The notes beneath the pieces were generated by a model, which saw only the letters and a program-made list of their open reading frames with translations, did no database searches and was not told where the DNA came from. Positions 45,142-59,400 of a stretch of 64,000 nt of DNA are shown in pieces. The translations under genes were made by a program, and so were the position numbers. Numbering within the stretch: position 1 is the stretch's first letter; the number at the start of each line of letters is the position of its first letter. Location: the NCBI GenBank assembly GCA_035610365.1, contig CM069432.1, forward strand, positions 109,077,529-109,141,528. Reading direction: 5' to 3'. The DNA is from Aquatica leii (taxonomy: Eukaryota; Arthropoda; Insecta; Coleoptera; Lampyridae).

Positions 45142-46699
45142 GGCATTCCATATCACGTGACCTCGGCCATTTAAAAATGGTGGTCGTTGGACAAACAAAC
45201 CTGTTGTTGTCATAAGTTTATTATTGTAACCATTGTTGTGGCCTTAAATACGCAAATATTAAACAATGGAAGGCTAATCCAAGTATTGTATGGATTAACT
45301 ACAACATCAGAGAGACGTTGGGACACATTATTTGCAAGAAATATCGGCAATTAACGCTAAGAATCTTTTTTTTGCTGAATGACAACTCGAGTTCTTATCT
45401 GGAACATGTTCCAGATGTAATTAGCATGGATATTATTTAACGTAGCTACTATATATGAAGGAGCAAACGAAGATTTACAAAATACATGAATTTTCATAGC
45501 AAAAACATAATGCATTGCAGCAACAAAACGAGTGATATAAACAATATTGAAAATCAGAAAACATTTTTAGTTTTTAAATTATGTTTACTCATAGAAGTGA
45601 AGGGTATTGAACAAAGTAAATTTGTGCACTTATTTTACAACTGAAATGTGTAAAAAAAATTTTTCATTTATTGTAATTGTATTTTAAGATTATCTTCAGA
45701 CTTTCTCGTTTGTAATCGTATTTTATTATCCAGTGGTTCTATTTAGATTAGTTACGACTAAAAGGAAAATACCATTTTATGTATGTATTACTGCAATAAA
45801 CTAAGATACAAATATGTAAAACTTTATTCACATTAAATGATTGACAAAAAATATTTGTATTTTACAAAAAAAAAGGTTATAGGAAGAAAAATCACTTATA
45901 CCTCTATAAATACTTTGTGCAATTAAAGAATTCAAAGTACAGTAGAAATCATTTAGTAAACAGTTGGTCAAATAAAAATTTTTACAAAAGAAAAATTCCG
46001 AGTTTGGTTATAAGTCAATAAGGTAATAAGATAAATCATTTAGTAAGTTGAATTCGGTTTGAAATAATTTTGAAGGTACTAAAGACCTTCAAAGTTCCAT
46101 TTTTTTCGAGTACAGAAAGTATTCATTAGATTTGTAACAAAAATTCTTCATTTTGTTGTATTTCACCGCAGTTGTTTTACTCCTCATATTCAGTCTGAAC
46201 AAAACACAGCATCTGTTGCATCAAAATTTATCTTTCCGAGACTTTTTTAATGTAAATGCTCTACCTTAAAAATAACTAAAATTAACTTGTACATAGTTTC
46301 AATGCTTATTACTTACTTTTTCAAAATACTACAGACATCTATGCTTTTGTAAAGTCTTCATCTGCTCCTGCATATAGTACGTATGCATAAACACTAAATA
46401 CACTACAATATCCATGCTAATTACTTAAGCAACATCTTCCAAATCAGAACTCAAGTTGTCGACATTCAGCAAAAAAGAATCCTTAAGTGTTAGTTATTTA
46501 TATTTCATGTAAATGATGTGTCCCAACGTCTCTTTGTTGTTGTAGTTAATTCATACAATACTTGGATTAGCCTTACATTGTTTAATATTTGCGTATTTAA
46601 CGCCACAACAATAATTACAATAATAAACTTATGACAATAACAAGTTTGTTTGTCCAACGACGCCATATTGAATTCGATTTGACAGTTCATTGGAATGCC
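45142..46699. mobile_element. Long-TIR non-autonomous DNA element, copy 2
   Basis: It has the same 1.56-kb unit, ends (GGCATTCCA/TGGAATGCC, flanked by TA) and orientation as 4447-6008, with scattered substitutions and small indels. The arms of ~330 bp are inverted complements of one another. It has no coding capacity. Confidence 0.88.
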
Positions 46700-46702
46700 T
46701 AA

Positions 46703-46910
46703 TTTACACGTTCGAGATGGTTATGTCTTGGTTTCTTGGTTATGTCAGTTATGTCAACGCGGTAAACCTGATCAAGGAAATTATTAAGAAGTGAACATGC
46801 CATGACATCACATATACGTACACGTATGTGTGTTTTAAACGTACATAAACAACATTGAATAAACAAATAATGTAGACGTTTATTAAACGTCGCGTTTGCG
46901 ATGTTACAGT
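46703..46910. other. Spacer between long-TIR element and hAT-1
   Basis: No feature apart from the left target duplication of hAT-1 at its right end. Confidence 0.3.
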
Positions 46911-48690
46911 CAGTGTTGTGCATAGATAATTAAATTTTTATCTAGATGAGATAATAGATAATTTCCAATTTTTTTATCTAGATAACGATTTAGATAAAAG
47001 TTGAAGAATTTATCTAGATAATAGATAAGATAATCTATAATTTACGTAGATAATACGATAGATGATTCAAATAAGTACAAACAGGTAATAATAAATTGTT
47101 ACCATTTAATTATCATCATCATCAATACTAATCCATTGTTTATTAAATTAACTAATTAAAAAACTGAAAGACAAATTGAAAAAAAAATAATTATCGAAAA
47201 AAACATGACAGAAATTTGATTGATTTATTGACCTACTATTGCAAAATATAAAACAAATTTCTTAATACAATATGGTCATTTCAAAATTTTTATTGCTAAG
47301 CAAAACTTACACTATTAGGAATGAGGACTATAAAGTCTTTCAATTAGCGCCGAAATTGATATGTTTAATCAATAACTTTTTCACAAATGGAGAAGTGTCT
47401 AGTAAACTTAATTAGTTTTCCTTTGTAACAGTTAGGAAAAATCTGGCTTTGATATCGACGTCAGTTTGAACCTTTAAGATTAAAAAATTATCGCTCATAG
47501 CCGTTAATCACACTCCCTGAATTATTGCTTTTTCTTTTTAAATTTAAGTTTATTATTTGTAGTTCGATATTTTAAGCATATTTTTCACAAAAAACCAACT
47601 AATCCTCAAAAATTTTTTATATTTTAAATTTTGAGCAGCTTACATCAGCGATTACTTAAAGGATTACCTTTATTGTCTTTTAAAAAAACGCAAGCCGTTT
47701 TGTTTCTTCTAAAAAATTTGGGTTATTTTAAACAGTTTATGCTCTGCTCGGTACTTTTTGTAATTGTAAGTGCAACAAATCCAAATGTAAAAAAAGCATT
47801 TTTGCTTTGCAGTTTTGTTAATTATATTTGACAGTTTGTCAGTAATTGTACTCATATGATAATTTACATCATAGATCTATATAGGAGCGTTTTTATTGTA
47901 CGCGGTCTACATTAGGATCTTATTGCGACTTTAATTTAACGTACTTACTCAACAAGTTGATTTAAAGAGTAAGCTAAAAGTTCCATGACTTAAATAGTCT
48001 TCTAAAAGAACTCTAAATCACGTGTATCGAGGTTTGTCACTTTCAACTTCTCAATAAGTCATGAATTTTCTCTTTTTTAATCAAGCATTTTTTTAATTTG
48101 GGCATAGTTTTGCTGTGTAGGCACTTCAACTAATTAAATTTTCAAAACTACAGAATTAGTAGCTGTTAATCTCAATGTTTAAATCGTGCGAGATAATGTA
48201 TTGAATAAATGTACGTATATCAAAAAGCTTATTATTGTTTCTAAAGACGATAAGATACTTATCGCAAGCAATTGGTTCAGTTTCAAAAAGTAATTTAAGT
48301 TGTGTTTTTGTTTATATCTCGTATTGCATGTATTCACGCTCAAAGTCATGTGACTCTAGTTTTTGTCAGCAGAAGAGCTGCAAAAATGCGAAACATCTAC
48401 GGCGATTATTTATCAGGTTTTAGCGATCTGGACCGTATTACATTACCACAGACATTACAAACAATATTATGTTTGTAAATATACAAATTACAAAACAACA
48501 AATGCAAACAAAAAAATGTATGTTACTTTAAAAAAATCATCTAGATAATTTCATAATAGATAATCGAAAGATCATCTAAGATAATCATCTAGATAATGTT
48601 CAATACTTTTATCTAGATAAGAAAAAAGATGATCAAAAATTATCTAGATGAATTATCTATATAATTTCATCTAGATAATGCACAACACTG
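46911..48690. mobile_element. hAT-1, 1.78-kb non-autonomous hAT element
   Basis: The ends are CAGTGTTGTGCAT (46911) and ATGCACAACACTG (48690), perfect inverted repeats. The 8-bp target duplication is gttacagt (46903-46910) and gtaacagt (48691-48698), one mismatch. Both ends are packed with subterminal copies of the palindrome ttatctagataa and its variants, probable transposase-binding sites. The interior is AT-rich with no transposase. A truncated relative is at 6403-6607. Confidence 0.9.
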
Positions 48691-48698
48691 GTAACAGT

Positions 48699-49013
48699 GC
48701 AGACGTTATTGGCGCGAACATTTTTGTTTTTGCGATGTTAACATAATGTTAATAGAACGAAATTGCTAACGTCGCAGTGTGTAACTGGCTGATGTTGCTG
48801 AGATGTTAGTGGGATAAATTTTTGCATAGTGGGATGTATTGAATTACAAATCCAAAATGATTACAATTCTTCAATTTTTTATATATCGGCCAACTATACA
48901 TTTTATATTATTTAAAAATTGGTGGTCAACTCCACCTATAATTCTATATAATAATTTTATATTATACAAATACTAACAGCAATACAAGTAAACACTGTTG
49001 TCGATAGTGTAAC
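48699..49013. other. AT-rich spacer
   Basis: I see no gene or repeat that I can define. Confidence 0.4.
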
Positions 49014-49017
49014 GAAT

Positions 49018-49462
49018 TTATTACTTAAAAACTAATTTATTTAAACGATTAAAACTACGTTTACTTATTATAGAAATATGTATACTTTTAAATTAACCGA
49101 ACTAATTAAATCTAATAATAAAAACACTTACACTATAATTTATGTATAACCGTTGTATAACACTTAAGATAAGATAAGATAACGTCCTCGGATTTGTTTA
49201 CACTATTTATCACATACACGATTATTCTCGATTTATATATGTAGACACACACGTGCTAACGATTTATTTTCACTTGATAATCTTCTTAATACAGCTGCAT
49301 TCGCGTTTCGACAATAACTGCACTACGATTTCTTTCTTACGTATTTATAGACATCGGCGAATCTTTCTCGAGCGTTCCTCACTTTTCGCTATAACTTCTA
49401 GAAGATAGATAACAGCCTTCTAGAAGGTTCTTGCGTTTGTAAGTAATTTCTTGAACGTTTCA
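49018..49462 (-). mobile_element. Solo LTR B, same family as A
   Basis: This 445-bp inverted copy of LTR A has termini TGTAACGAAT and AACGTTTCA on the plus strand, flanked by the 4-bp duplication atag (49014-49017, 49463-49466). It keeps the three TTCnnGAA palindromes (49396-49403, 49418-49425, 49448-49455) and the TATA box (complement of 49342-49349). No internal region remains. Confidence 0.9.
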
Positions 49463-49466
49463 ATAG

Positions 49467-50335
49467 AAAACAGTACCGTTTCAATGCAAACTGATGCAAA
49501 CGTACAAAAACAAAACCTATGTAGACTAATTTGAATGCTCGTCATTTTTAAAGATTTGTTTGAAAATGTTAACTGAAGTTTGCTCAGTGGGCTTTTCCAC
49601 CAATGTTATTATGTTACTTTGTTATTTAAGAAACGACACACTAAGTGAAATTAGTAAAGTTGAGCAGAATTTGAAAATAATTTAGTTATTTTAATATTCT
49701 TCTTGTAATCTTAAACTTTTAAAATAGTTTTAAGAAACACATGCAATGTTTTCAAATTATATAATTCTGTAGCTAAAATCGATTTGCAAAATTATTCAAT
49801 TTTTAGTAGGTTACTAAAAACTTGGTATGATATGTTCAGCACATAGTTCAACAGCGCGATTTTCCTAAAGTGTTCACAATTAATGTATAATAAAATCATT
49901 ATTCTATTTTTTCCAAACTTTTGGCAATGTTTCCTTCTTTCATATTTTATTTTTTTGATTATCTTTTCCTTTCTAATTTCAATCATTGGTTTTGGGTTGC
50001 TTTTTTATTAATTGACCTATATTTCGTAAATAGTATTTCATTCTTTAATATTATTTTTGTAATAGCTTCTCAGATTATTGTTCTCCGATCCGTTCTGTTT
50101 CTAGTACAAGTCTTGTATTGTTCGATCTAATAGTTTTCCTCATTCTACTGTACCTATAATATATTCCACCATTTTCTTTTTTTATTATTTTAATTTTACC
50201 ATTTACTAGATTGGTGTACCTTTAATAGTTTTGCAAGCATCAAAAATCCACAATTAGTATAAGAACTATAAAGTTTTTTTATCAAAAATTTCTAAAATAG
50301 ACACAATAAGCTATTGATTATATAATAAAACAAAT
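49467..50335. other. AT-rich intergenic DNA downstream of Claspin
   Basis: I see no supported gene or repeat. Confidence 0.4.
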
Positions 50336-50341
50336 TTTATT
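50336..50341 (-). terminator. Claspin polyadenylation signal
   Basis: AATAAA on the minus strand lies 60 bp past the stop codon of the last Claspin exon. Confidence 0.6.
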
Positions 50342-50400
50342 TACACATTATATTAAAACGAATTCAATAAATATTACATTAAAATAACCTTTAAAATAGC

Positions 50401-53400
50401 CTAAAATAATTTTTTCTTTCTTTCTACCCCTTTTAGACTAGGACTTATATTAGAAGATAGACGAAGTTTCTTAATAACAGTAGGAGTTCCATCATCAGCT
50501 TTTCTTTTATTCTACATGATAATTAAAATAGAATATGATAAACTACTAAGATGTTAACATACACTTTCTAAGTTTTCATCATCCAACGAAGTAGATGTTT
50601 GAAATACTATCTTTGTTGAAGTCTTTATAACAGTTGTTGTATTATTTACTTTAGTTATACCAGCTAAACGCGTTAAAAAGTTATCAGACCGTGCTAAGAA
50701 AGATCCTCTTGCATTCTAAAACAAAAAGTTATTCATTTAATTCAGCTGATTAAATTTAAACTGGAAACATCCAATATAAGTACCATCAGTGTTGATGAAC
50801 TTTTGAACGTTTCTGAAGTAGAAGGAATAGTTTTATCTTTATCAGAGTGAGTACTAGTCTTTGATAAACTTCGCTGAAGTACTTCCTGTCCTATTCTTAC
50901 AACTTGACTGTTACTATCAGACAGAATGCAGTTAATATTATCATCATCCAGTTTGTCTTGTTGCTACCAGGAAACGATTAAATAATAATTATTGACAACA
51001 GATTTTATCTTACACTTTTTAAAAACATTTCTCTTTGATGTCTCACTCTCCTCCATTGTTCTTCACTTTCATCTTCATCTAAATATACTTCATCACCATT
51101 CACTGGTCCATTGTCATCATTTGCATTATCATCTAAAATGTTAATTTGTACAAGCAAGATGTATATTACTAAAGTACACTTACCAATATTTTTCCATCTA
51201 AATTGTCTCTGTCTTCCTGTTCCATGCAGTTCACCATCTTCCAAAAGCAATTCCTGCAAAATCTTGATTTCCCTATTGTCTTGATCAAGAACATTTCGCC
51301 TAAAAATATTTTATTACTAGCCCGTTATTCAGTTAATTTGAACGCACATATGAATTTTTTCTAAGTCATTTCTAATCTTATCCTCGTCAAAAACTTCGTC
51401 GTCGCCCTGTTCTTTTTCCAATTGGTCTAAATCTCTTTCGTCTTCATCTGCACTATCCCAATCGGATTCACTAAGTTCAGCTTCCTTTTCAAAAAATTCG
51501 CTGGGTTTATAAAGCTCCTTCGGTACTAAAATTAGTAAAAATTGGTTCACCTGTTTTCGATTTTGAAAGTGCACTTACCCTCAATTTCGTTCTCTTCTGA
51601 ATCATAACCGATTTCTCTATTAGTATCATCGTCTGAGAATTCATCATCACTTAAATCAATTTCTTCGTAATTTTCCGATTCTTCTTCTTCTTCATACGCA
51701 GATTCGTCATCTACAATTCCATTAAAAATTTATATTAAATTTCGTTATTAGCTTACCAGAAAAAGTCAATTTTTTATGTTTATTTTGTTTGATTTTAGGA
51801 TTGCTTTCTGTATTTTCATCATCTGAATCGAATACTAATCTTCCTCCTCCTTTTATTTCACTGTTGCTATTGTTAATACTTGATGTGTAAATTGTTGTTG
51901 AAATAGGCGATTCAAATTTTTTTTTGAATTTCTCTAATTCTTCTTCATCCAAAAGCTGCGAAATTAACCTATCTTCGTCTAAATATTTCGATTGAGAATT
52001 AGAATTTGTGTGAGGAATGAAATCAGTAATAGTTTCATCGTTATTGTCTTCAGTTTGCACGTTGTCTTTATTGATCAATGAATGATTAATGTCGTAACCA
52101 GTGCTTTCGTTTGTTAATCCTGCAAATGAACCTGAGCATATGCTCAAAAAATCTTGAGTACAAAGTTCAGGTTTTTTTAGAACATCGCACTCTTCGACAT
52201 TGGTGTTAGAAAACTCTCCTGAGCATAGTCCAATTAGTTCTTGCGTATTTGTCTACAAAGAAGTGGTAATATAAAGATATCGCAAGAATACAAGATATAC
52301 TTCGGTTTGAAAATCACTAGAATCAGCAAATAATTTTTGTTTTGCCGTCGGAGTGTTTACAGGTGATGGTAAAGGAAATGGAAATGGCGATGTTGGTGAC
52401 TCATGTAAAAACTAAAAAACATTTATTTGTAAATTATATTACACAGCCATGATTGTAAATCTTACTTTAGACCCTGAATTTAATCCTTGAAGTCCTGATA
52501 ATTGTGTTATTGGTGTATGAAAAGTGATATCTGATTTAGACTGCGTCATCTCCCTACGAGGTGTCTTGTCTGGTCTTTGTTGGTATGGTGGTATACTAAT
52601 GTCGTCGTCTTCATCATCAACTGCAAACAGTTACTCCCACATATACAATATTTTCATTAATAACGGTATTTATCCTTACAAGATCGCGTGCTAGCGGTGC
52701 TAATATTTTCAATATCCACTGCAAGAGGAACCAAATCGTCTTCGTCAGAATCCTCTGTGAAAGCTTTTAATATTCTTTTTAATGATTTGTCTGGCTTATC
52801 TTTATGAATAAGCTCGCTAGCCGTGGAGTTATTGCCATCTTGTGCTATAGAGTCAGAGTCATATACGATATCAACGTTCTCTGTGACTCCATCGTTCCTT
52901 TCAGTTTCTTCAGTATGGTTACTGTCTTCAGCCTAAAGTATAATTAACACAAATTTAAAGCTATTCACAAAAATTATTAGTACAATATGATTGGGTGTTC
53001 TTTCTATAATAGAATATATAAAAAACTCTGGAATTGAAGTAAGAAATTTTTTAAATCAGGAATATTCTCAACGATAGATTGGAAGAGGGGGGCCCATAAA
53101 CTAGCCACCCCAATCCCCTGATATAACCAAACCTGATTTCTTTCTATAAGGATATCTGAATAAACGGGTATACAAAGAACAGCATACAACTGTTGCCGAT
53201 ATAAGAAACAGGATACGTGAAGCTTTTAGAACAATCACCCCTGAAAAAACATTAACAGAAATTGTTTGCAAAATAATGGTGGATTATTTGAAGTCACTTT
53301 GAATTAATGTTTTGTGTTTTTTTATGTGAGTTGATTTATACATTAATTTTATACTTGTAATAATTGAATATTGGATGCAAATAGCGTTTTTTTTTGGTTT

Positions 53401-56400
53401 ATTTTAATTTTGCTGGGATAGAGAAAAACGAGATAATTCAAACTAAGATAATAATCCCCGAAACTACTACCTTCAGGTATGTTTAAGAAAAATCAAAGTA
53501 AACTTAATAGGGAGTTTATTCATAAAAAATATACTGGGTATTCCATTTAAAAAAATCGAGTTTCGATAATTTTCCTGTTGTCAAATAAAAACCAATACGG
53601 CGCTTTCACAACAAATTTACTTTAAAATTAACATATCAATCAATAAAACGCTTTTTCGTTTATGACAATTTCAAGTTTCGTCGCTCTGCTGGTAACGATT
53701 CAATAGTTTTTATAGTGAATGTTAATTACGACGAAAATCTTCAATTATATTTTTTTCCTTTTAAACGAGTGGACTTAAGTCGGAAAAAGTCTTAACAAAG
53801 TTGACCCAAATTTAAATATAGATTTCGAAAGTCCTGTACACAAGAAATTGAGACCCCGCGAGACTTAAAAGTTGTAAATGAGCAACATCTGAACAAAAAA
53901 TATATCTTAACTTTTTCTCATAAGATTATTAGTTAATATGGAAGAAAGAAGGGTAAGTGGACAATCCTGTATATGCTTCCTTTTTAGAATATATTGTTAG
54001 TGTTCTACAGAAAATAAGTGTAAAGGGCGATGTAGACCAGGGTGATGGTCGGTTTATGCAGCTTCTTTTAATTTAACTTTGATTTTACTTTAATTAACAG
54101 AAATTTTCACGTTCATGCAAAAAATTTATAATTATATTTTTGACGCTTGCGCAATTATATATAGTACATTGAATAAATAATATGGGTTGGTATGATCGTC
54201 GATCTATGTTGTCTGTTTAAAAGTGAACCTGACTAAACAGTTGTTTTTTATCAATTACATAAAGTGCATTTGATACACAATAAAACACCAGTAATCACCA
54301 TAATCGCAAATAGTAATTTGATGGCCTTTATTTTAAACAATACAAAAAGAGTTTATTAAACGTAAAAACATAAAAAATGAACTTCACACGTATATCGCCA
54401 TTACTCATTACAATCTCTACAACAACTATACTCCTTCTTCTGTCGCTTCCTTTCGCTCATGCGCACTTTACTCGTCTCCAATCCATCTAACGGCACGTCG
54501 GAGCGGCCTTGACACGACAGTTCGGCCCTTCCTGACTCTTCATCGTCCTCGATGATGGGATCTATCGGTACGTCGGTGTTAGCTTCAGCTTGTTCATTGT
54601 TTTCGTCATCTTTCGTACCATCACTGTCATCTCGATATGAATACAATTTGAGTCTTTCCGGTGGTAAAACACTTATACGGTTTTTGCGTTACGCGATGAC
54701 CGGGTATGTCACTCACTACGTATCTGTCTTTATCGAGAACAGTTTCAACACGATAAGGTCCCAAAAAAACGTTTCGACATTTTCGCGGATCCGTCTTGCG
54801 CGCTCGGCACTTTTTTTACCATAACTAAATCGTTTACATTATAACCGATGGGGTTGCGCCTATTTTTGTTATAACGAATACCTTCCGATACTTGCGCTCG
54901 TTTGATATTGTCACTAGTCCTGGGTTGTTGTATTGATATATCGATACGTCGGGCGTATCGATACGCCGATACAAACCACAAGCTCGTATCGATATATCGA
55001 AATATCGATACGTATCGATATTTCGATACGTATCGATATACCGATACGTTTGCATATTTCGATACGTATCGATATTTCGATACATATCGATATTTTGATA
55101 CGTATCGATATTCCGATACATGTCGATATTTCGATACGTATCGATATTTCGATACGTAAAGAATCCATGTTTGCCTCAAATGTTATGGTAATTGGTAAAG
55201 GTTATTATAAAAAAAAACAGAAATCAAAACCATACTACTACACAGATACATTGATATTTAGACACGTATTGGGTATACCGATTACCGATATATGTCGATA
55301 TTTCGATACGTATCGATACTCCGGTACGTATCGATACTCCGATACGTATCGATATTTCGATACGTATCGATATTCGATACACAAAATTGCGTATCGCCCC
55401 GCACTAATTGTCACTCGCTGTCTCACGGTTTTGTTCGCGTACCACTATGTGTTGCTGAAGTACTTCGTCTGTTTTTAAAGTTTCTTCCAGAATGTCATTT
55501 GTATTCCTGATTTTTATTCCCAACAATAATTCTGCAGGCGACATCTTGGTGGTCGTTTGCTTAGTTCCATTAATTGAAACTTGAATCTTTGATAATGTTT
55601 CATCCCGCATTTCAATATTTTCCATTTCCTTAAGTATTGCAGACATGATCGTAGCATTATACCTTTCTATTTGACCGTTTGCTTTAGGAGTTTGTACTGC
55701 GTTCCGCACTAATTTAATGTTTTGCTCATTACAGAAGTTATTAAATAACTCGCTAGTGAAGGCAGTTCCTCTATCTGATATTATTCGTTTTGGCACTCCA
55801 CAAATTTTAAAAATACCTTTTAACTTTTTTAACACTTCGTCCGTAGTCGTACTTTTGACAGGTTCCAAAAATAAAAATTTTGTAAATGCATCAATGATAC
55901 ATAAAATATGCTTATTTCCGTTTCGCGATTTTTCCAAAGGACCTAGGTGATCAATATGTAGCGTTTCCTACGGTCTATTGCCTTTGTCGATAGAATGCAA
56001 TAGGCCTTCTTTCATTCCTTTCTTATAATTGTATTCCATACACTTGATGCACATTTTTAAACATTTATTTACATACTTTTTCATATTTCGAAAGTAAAAG
56101 TGATTTTGCATTTCGTTATAAGTTTTTTCAATACCTACGTGAGAATATTTTTCATGGACACGTAACACCAATGTTTTTCGCATGCTTCGGGTTACCACAA
56201 AAAGTAATTTGTTATTAACATTTCTCATGACTTTGTCGTTTACAATTCATTGTTGAGCTGTCCAAGTAAAATTTGTTCCTTTAGTTTTTTAATTTCAGGA
56301 TCAAGATCTTGTGCTAATTGAAGGTTTGTGTAAAGATGAGTATCTTCAACTTCCATTTCTTCCTTTTCTATAATGTTAACTTGTTCTTGTCGACTTAAAA

Positions 56401-59400
56401 AATCCACGTGTTGCATATATTCACTTTTCCTATGCTCAATTGTATATTCGTACTCTTCTAATTTCAAAAACCAACGATATATTCGTGAATTCATGTCTTT
56501 TTTCTGTAATGTTTGCTTTAACGCATTACAATCAGTAACAATCCGAAAATGTTTTCCTAGTAAAAATGGTCTGAATTGCTAACATTTCCAGCTCAAAGCT
56601 ATGATACTTTGCTTCAGTGTCACTAGTTGTCGCACTAAAATAATATATGGGATGCATTTGATTGTCTTCAAATCTCTGCATTAATATTCCTCCATATCCA
56701 ATACTACTTGCATCTGTGTGTAATTCGGTATAATTATCTGGGTTGAATATTCGTAAAACAGGCTCACTCATTAGATTAGTTTTCAGTGTTGCAATTGCAT
56801 CTTCATGCTGCTTTTCTATCTTAAATTCGGAGTCCTTTATCAAAAGTGTTGTTAACGGTTTTGCTATGATAGAGTAACCTGGGATAAATCTTCTAAAATA
56901 GCTGGTTAATCCAAGAAAACCTCGTAACTGCTTTAAATTTTTAAGCATTTGGAATTCTTGAATAGCTTGAATTTTTCGATCGCTAGGTGTAATTTCTCCA
57001 TTTTGTATTGAATACCCTAAATATTCAATTGTTGTCATTGCAATTTCGCATTTATCCATTCTCAATTTTAACCCAAATTTATGTAATCGATCTAAAACTC
57101 TAGACAAAACTTCTATATATTCTTCTAATGATTCTGTAGCTAGAAGGATATCATCTAAATAAATTTGTACTAACTGTTCTTTAATGAAATCGTTGAAAAT
57201 AAAATTTATGAATTTTTGGAACACCAATGGGCCATTAGACAAACCAAAAAGCATCTTCAACCATTCATATTGTCCACTTGGAACTACAAATAAAGTAAAT
57301 TTTACAGAATCTTCCGCTACCGGTACTTAGTGGAAAGCACTTTTTAAATCGAGAGCAGTATAATATTTGGATTTGCTTAAGTTGTTTAACAGATCATCTA
57401 TATGTGGTAATGGAAATTGATCCTTGACAGTTTCTTCATTTAAACGACGGCAATCGCAGCAAAGTCTGAATTCGCCATTTCGCTTTTGAACCATCACAAC
57501 AGGGCTTGAATACTCAGAATTACTGGGTCGAATAATTCCATCTTTTAATAGAGTACCAATAATTTCGTTGGCTGCTTGCATTTCTACACGTGCCATTCGT
57601 CGAGGGTTACATAAAATTATTTTTTTGCTTTTTAATTCAATGTGCAATTTTACACTTGATTCATCATTTACATTTACAGGAATCAAATTATTCAACTCAC
57701 ATTTTTCGTAATCTAGAATAATGGCTGTTATCCTTTTTTTATAGTCATACGGTATATCAGGATTAACATTAATTACTGGTTCAATTACATCGGATGTCAG
57801 TAAATGAATTTGTAACATTTCATAAAATGGATCGTCATCGTTAAACTTTGTAAATAATATTTTATTTGGAGTTATTGCACAATTTACTTTGCTTAAAAAT
57901 TCTTGACATATAATAACATCATATTTCATTGAGTCATCTAGAACAATAACTGCTTTCATATCAAACATTTGTTCGTCGATTATAGTTGAAAATTCGGTGA
58001 TTTTATTACACGTTATTTTTGAATTATTTAATCCGGATAGAATAATGCTTGAATTTTGTGTATCTAAATTTAATTCTTTAACGCATTTATCTTTGATTAA
58101 ATTTAAACGACTGCCTGTATTAATAAGTGCAAAATATAATGTGTCACCAATCTGAATGTTTTTATTATACTTTGAAGTTGCAAGGTCAACGTTCATCATT
58201 TGTTGTTCTTGCTTAGGTGGCGAAAAATTTGTAATCTCTCTTCTTTCATTACATTGACGACTAATGTGTCCCGTTTTATTACATTTAAAACAAGTAATGT
58301 TTGTTTTAGTTTTCACCTCGGGTTTTGTTTCAGCATTTGTGGTTCCTTTTTAACAGTTCTCAAAGAGTCGTTCATTTCTACTTCGATTAATTTCTAATGC
58401 TAAGAGATCTTTTGTTGTTTTATGTCTCGCCGTTATCATTTGAGTTCGAATAGAAAAATTTTCGATTCCTTTTATGAGGTATGATAAAATTCCGGCTTCA
58501 CTTAATTTTGCTTTCTTTCCTAAACATAATTTGTCGTGAAAGTAATCTGAAAACGTTTCATCTCTTGACCACTTTCGTGCACGGATTTTTTCCATTAAAA
58601 CAGTAATATTGTCTACCGGTTCGAAAATTTCCTGTAACTCAGTTTGAATTTCACTCCATGACTTTTTGTACATGTCTGGGGTTGAATCATACCAGCGTTT
58701 GACATTTCCCGTGAATTTATTTTTTGCCATTACCTTAATCACGTTATTCGATAATTCGTACATTATTTGAATGTCATTTATACGTTGTATCCATACGGTA
58801 ATATCTAGCCATTCATCCTCCTTCCCGCCAAACTTAGGAATTTGCGCCCCAATTTCACCGTATGGTATATTTAAACTCGAAAAAGTGGTATTTGCGCTTA
58901 CCTTTTTACATTCTGTTTCCTGTCTGACCTTACGCAGTTCTTCATCTTTATCTTCTATAATCCGGACAAGCCTTTCGATCAAATTCATATCGAGACTTAG
59001 GGAACTTGTACTTGTAGAAGGCACGTTTGAAATTTCGTTGTCACACATGTTGGAATAACGAACACAGGAGTATCTATTAACGATCAGTACGTCGACCCGT
59101 AAACACAACACTCGTCGTTACCTTTTAGGTGGTGTAGAAAAAAAAACACAGGAATAATAAGCACAAAGCAGTCCGTCGCCACGCACTTTACATTCGTTCT
59201 TTTTTCTATCTCGCAATCGCCTAACCAACAACAACGCCAAACCGATACTCGAACACGTTCCTCGCTATCTCAATATCGATAATCCTATCTGATTCTGTGT
59301 GATCTCGTGTTATCCCACTTCTGAACTTTGATGGCCTTTATTTTAAACAATACAAAAAGAGTTTATTAAACGTAAAAACATAAAAAATGAACTTCACACG

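Noticed and set aside
47631-47831. Short open frames inside hAT-1 (for example 66 residues)
   Set aside because: AT-rich chance frames with no transposase motifs.
54834-55478. Several long overlapping open frames on both strands with Tyr/Arg/Asp or Ile/Ser/Arg repeats
   Set aside because: They translate the CGATA tandem array, whose ~18-bp unit is divisible by three and free of stops. They are not genes.
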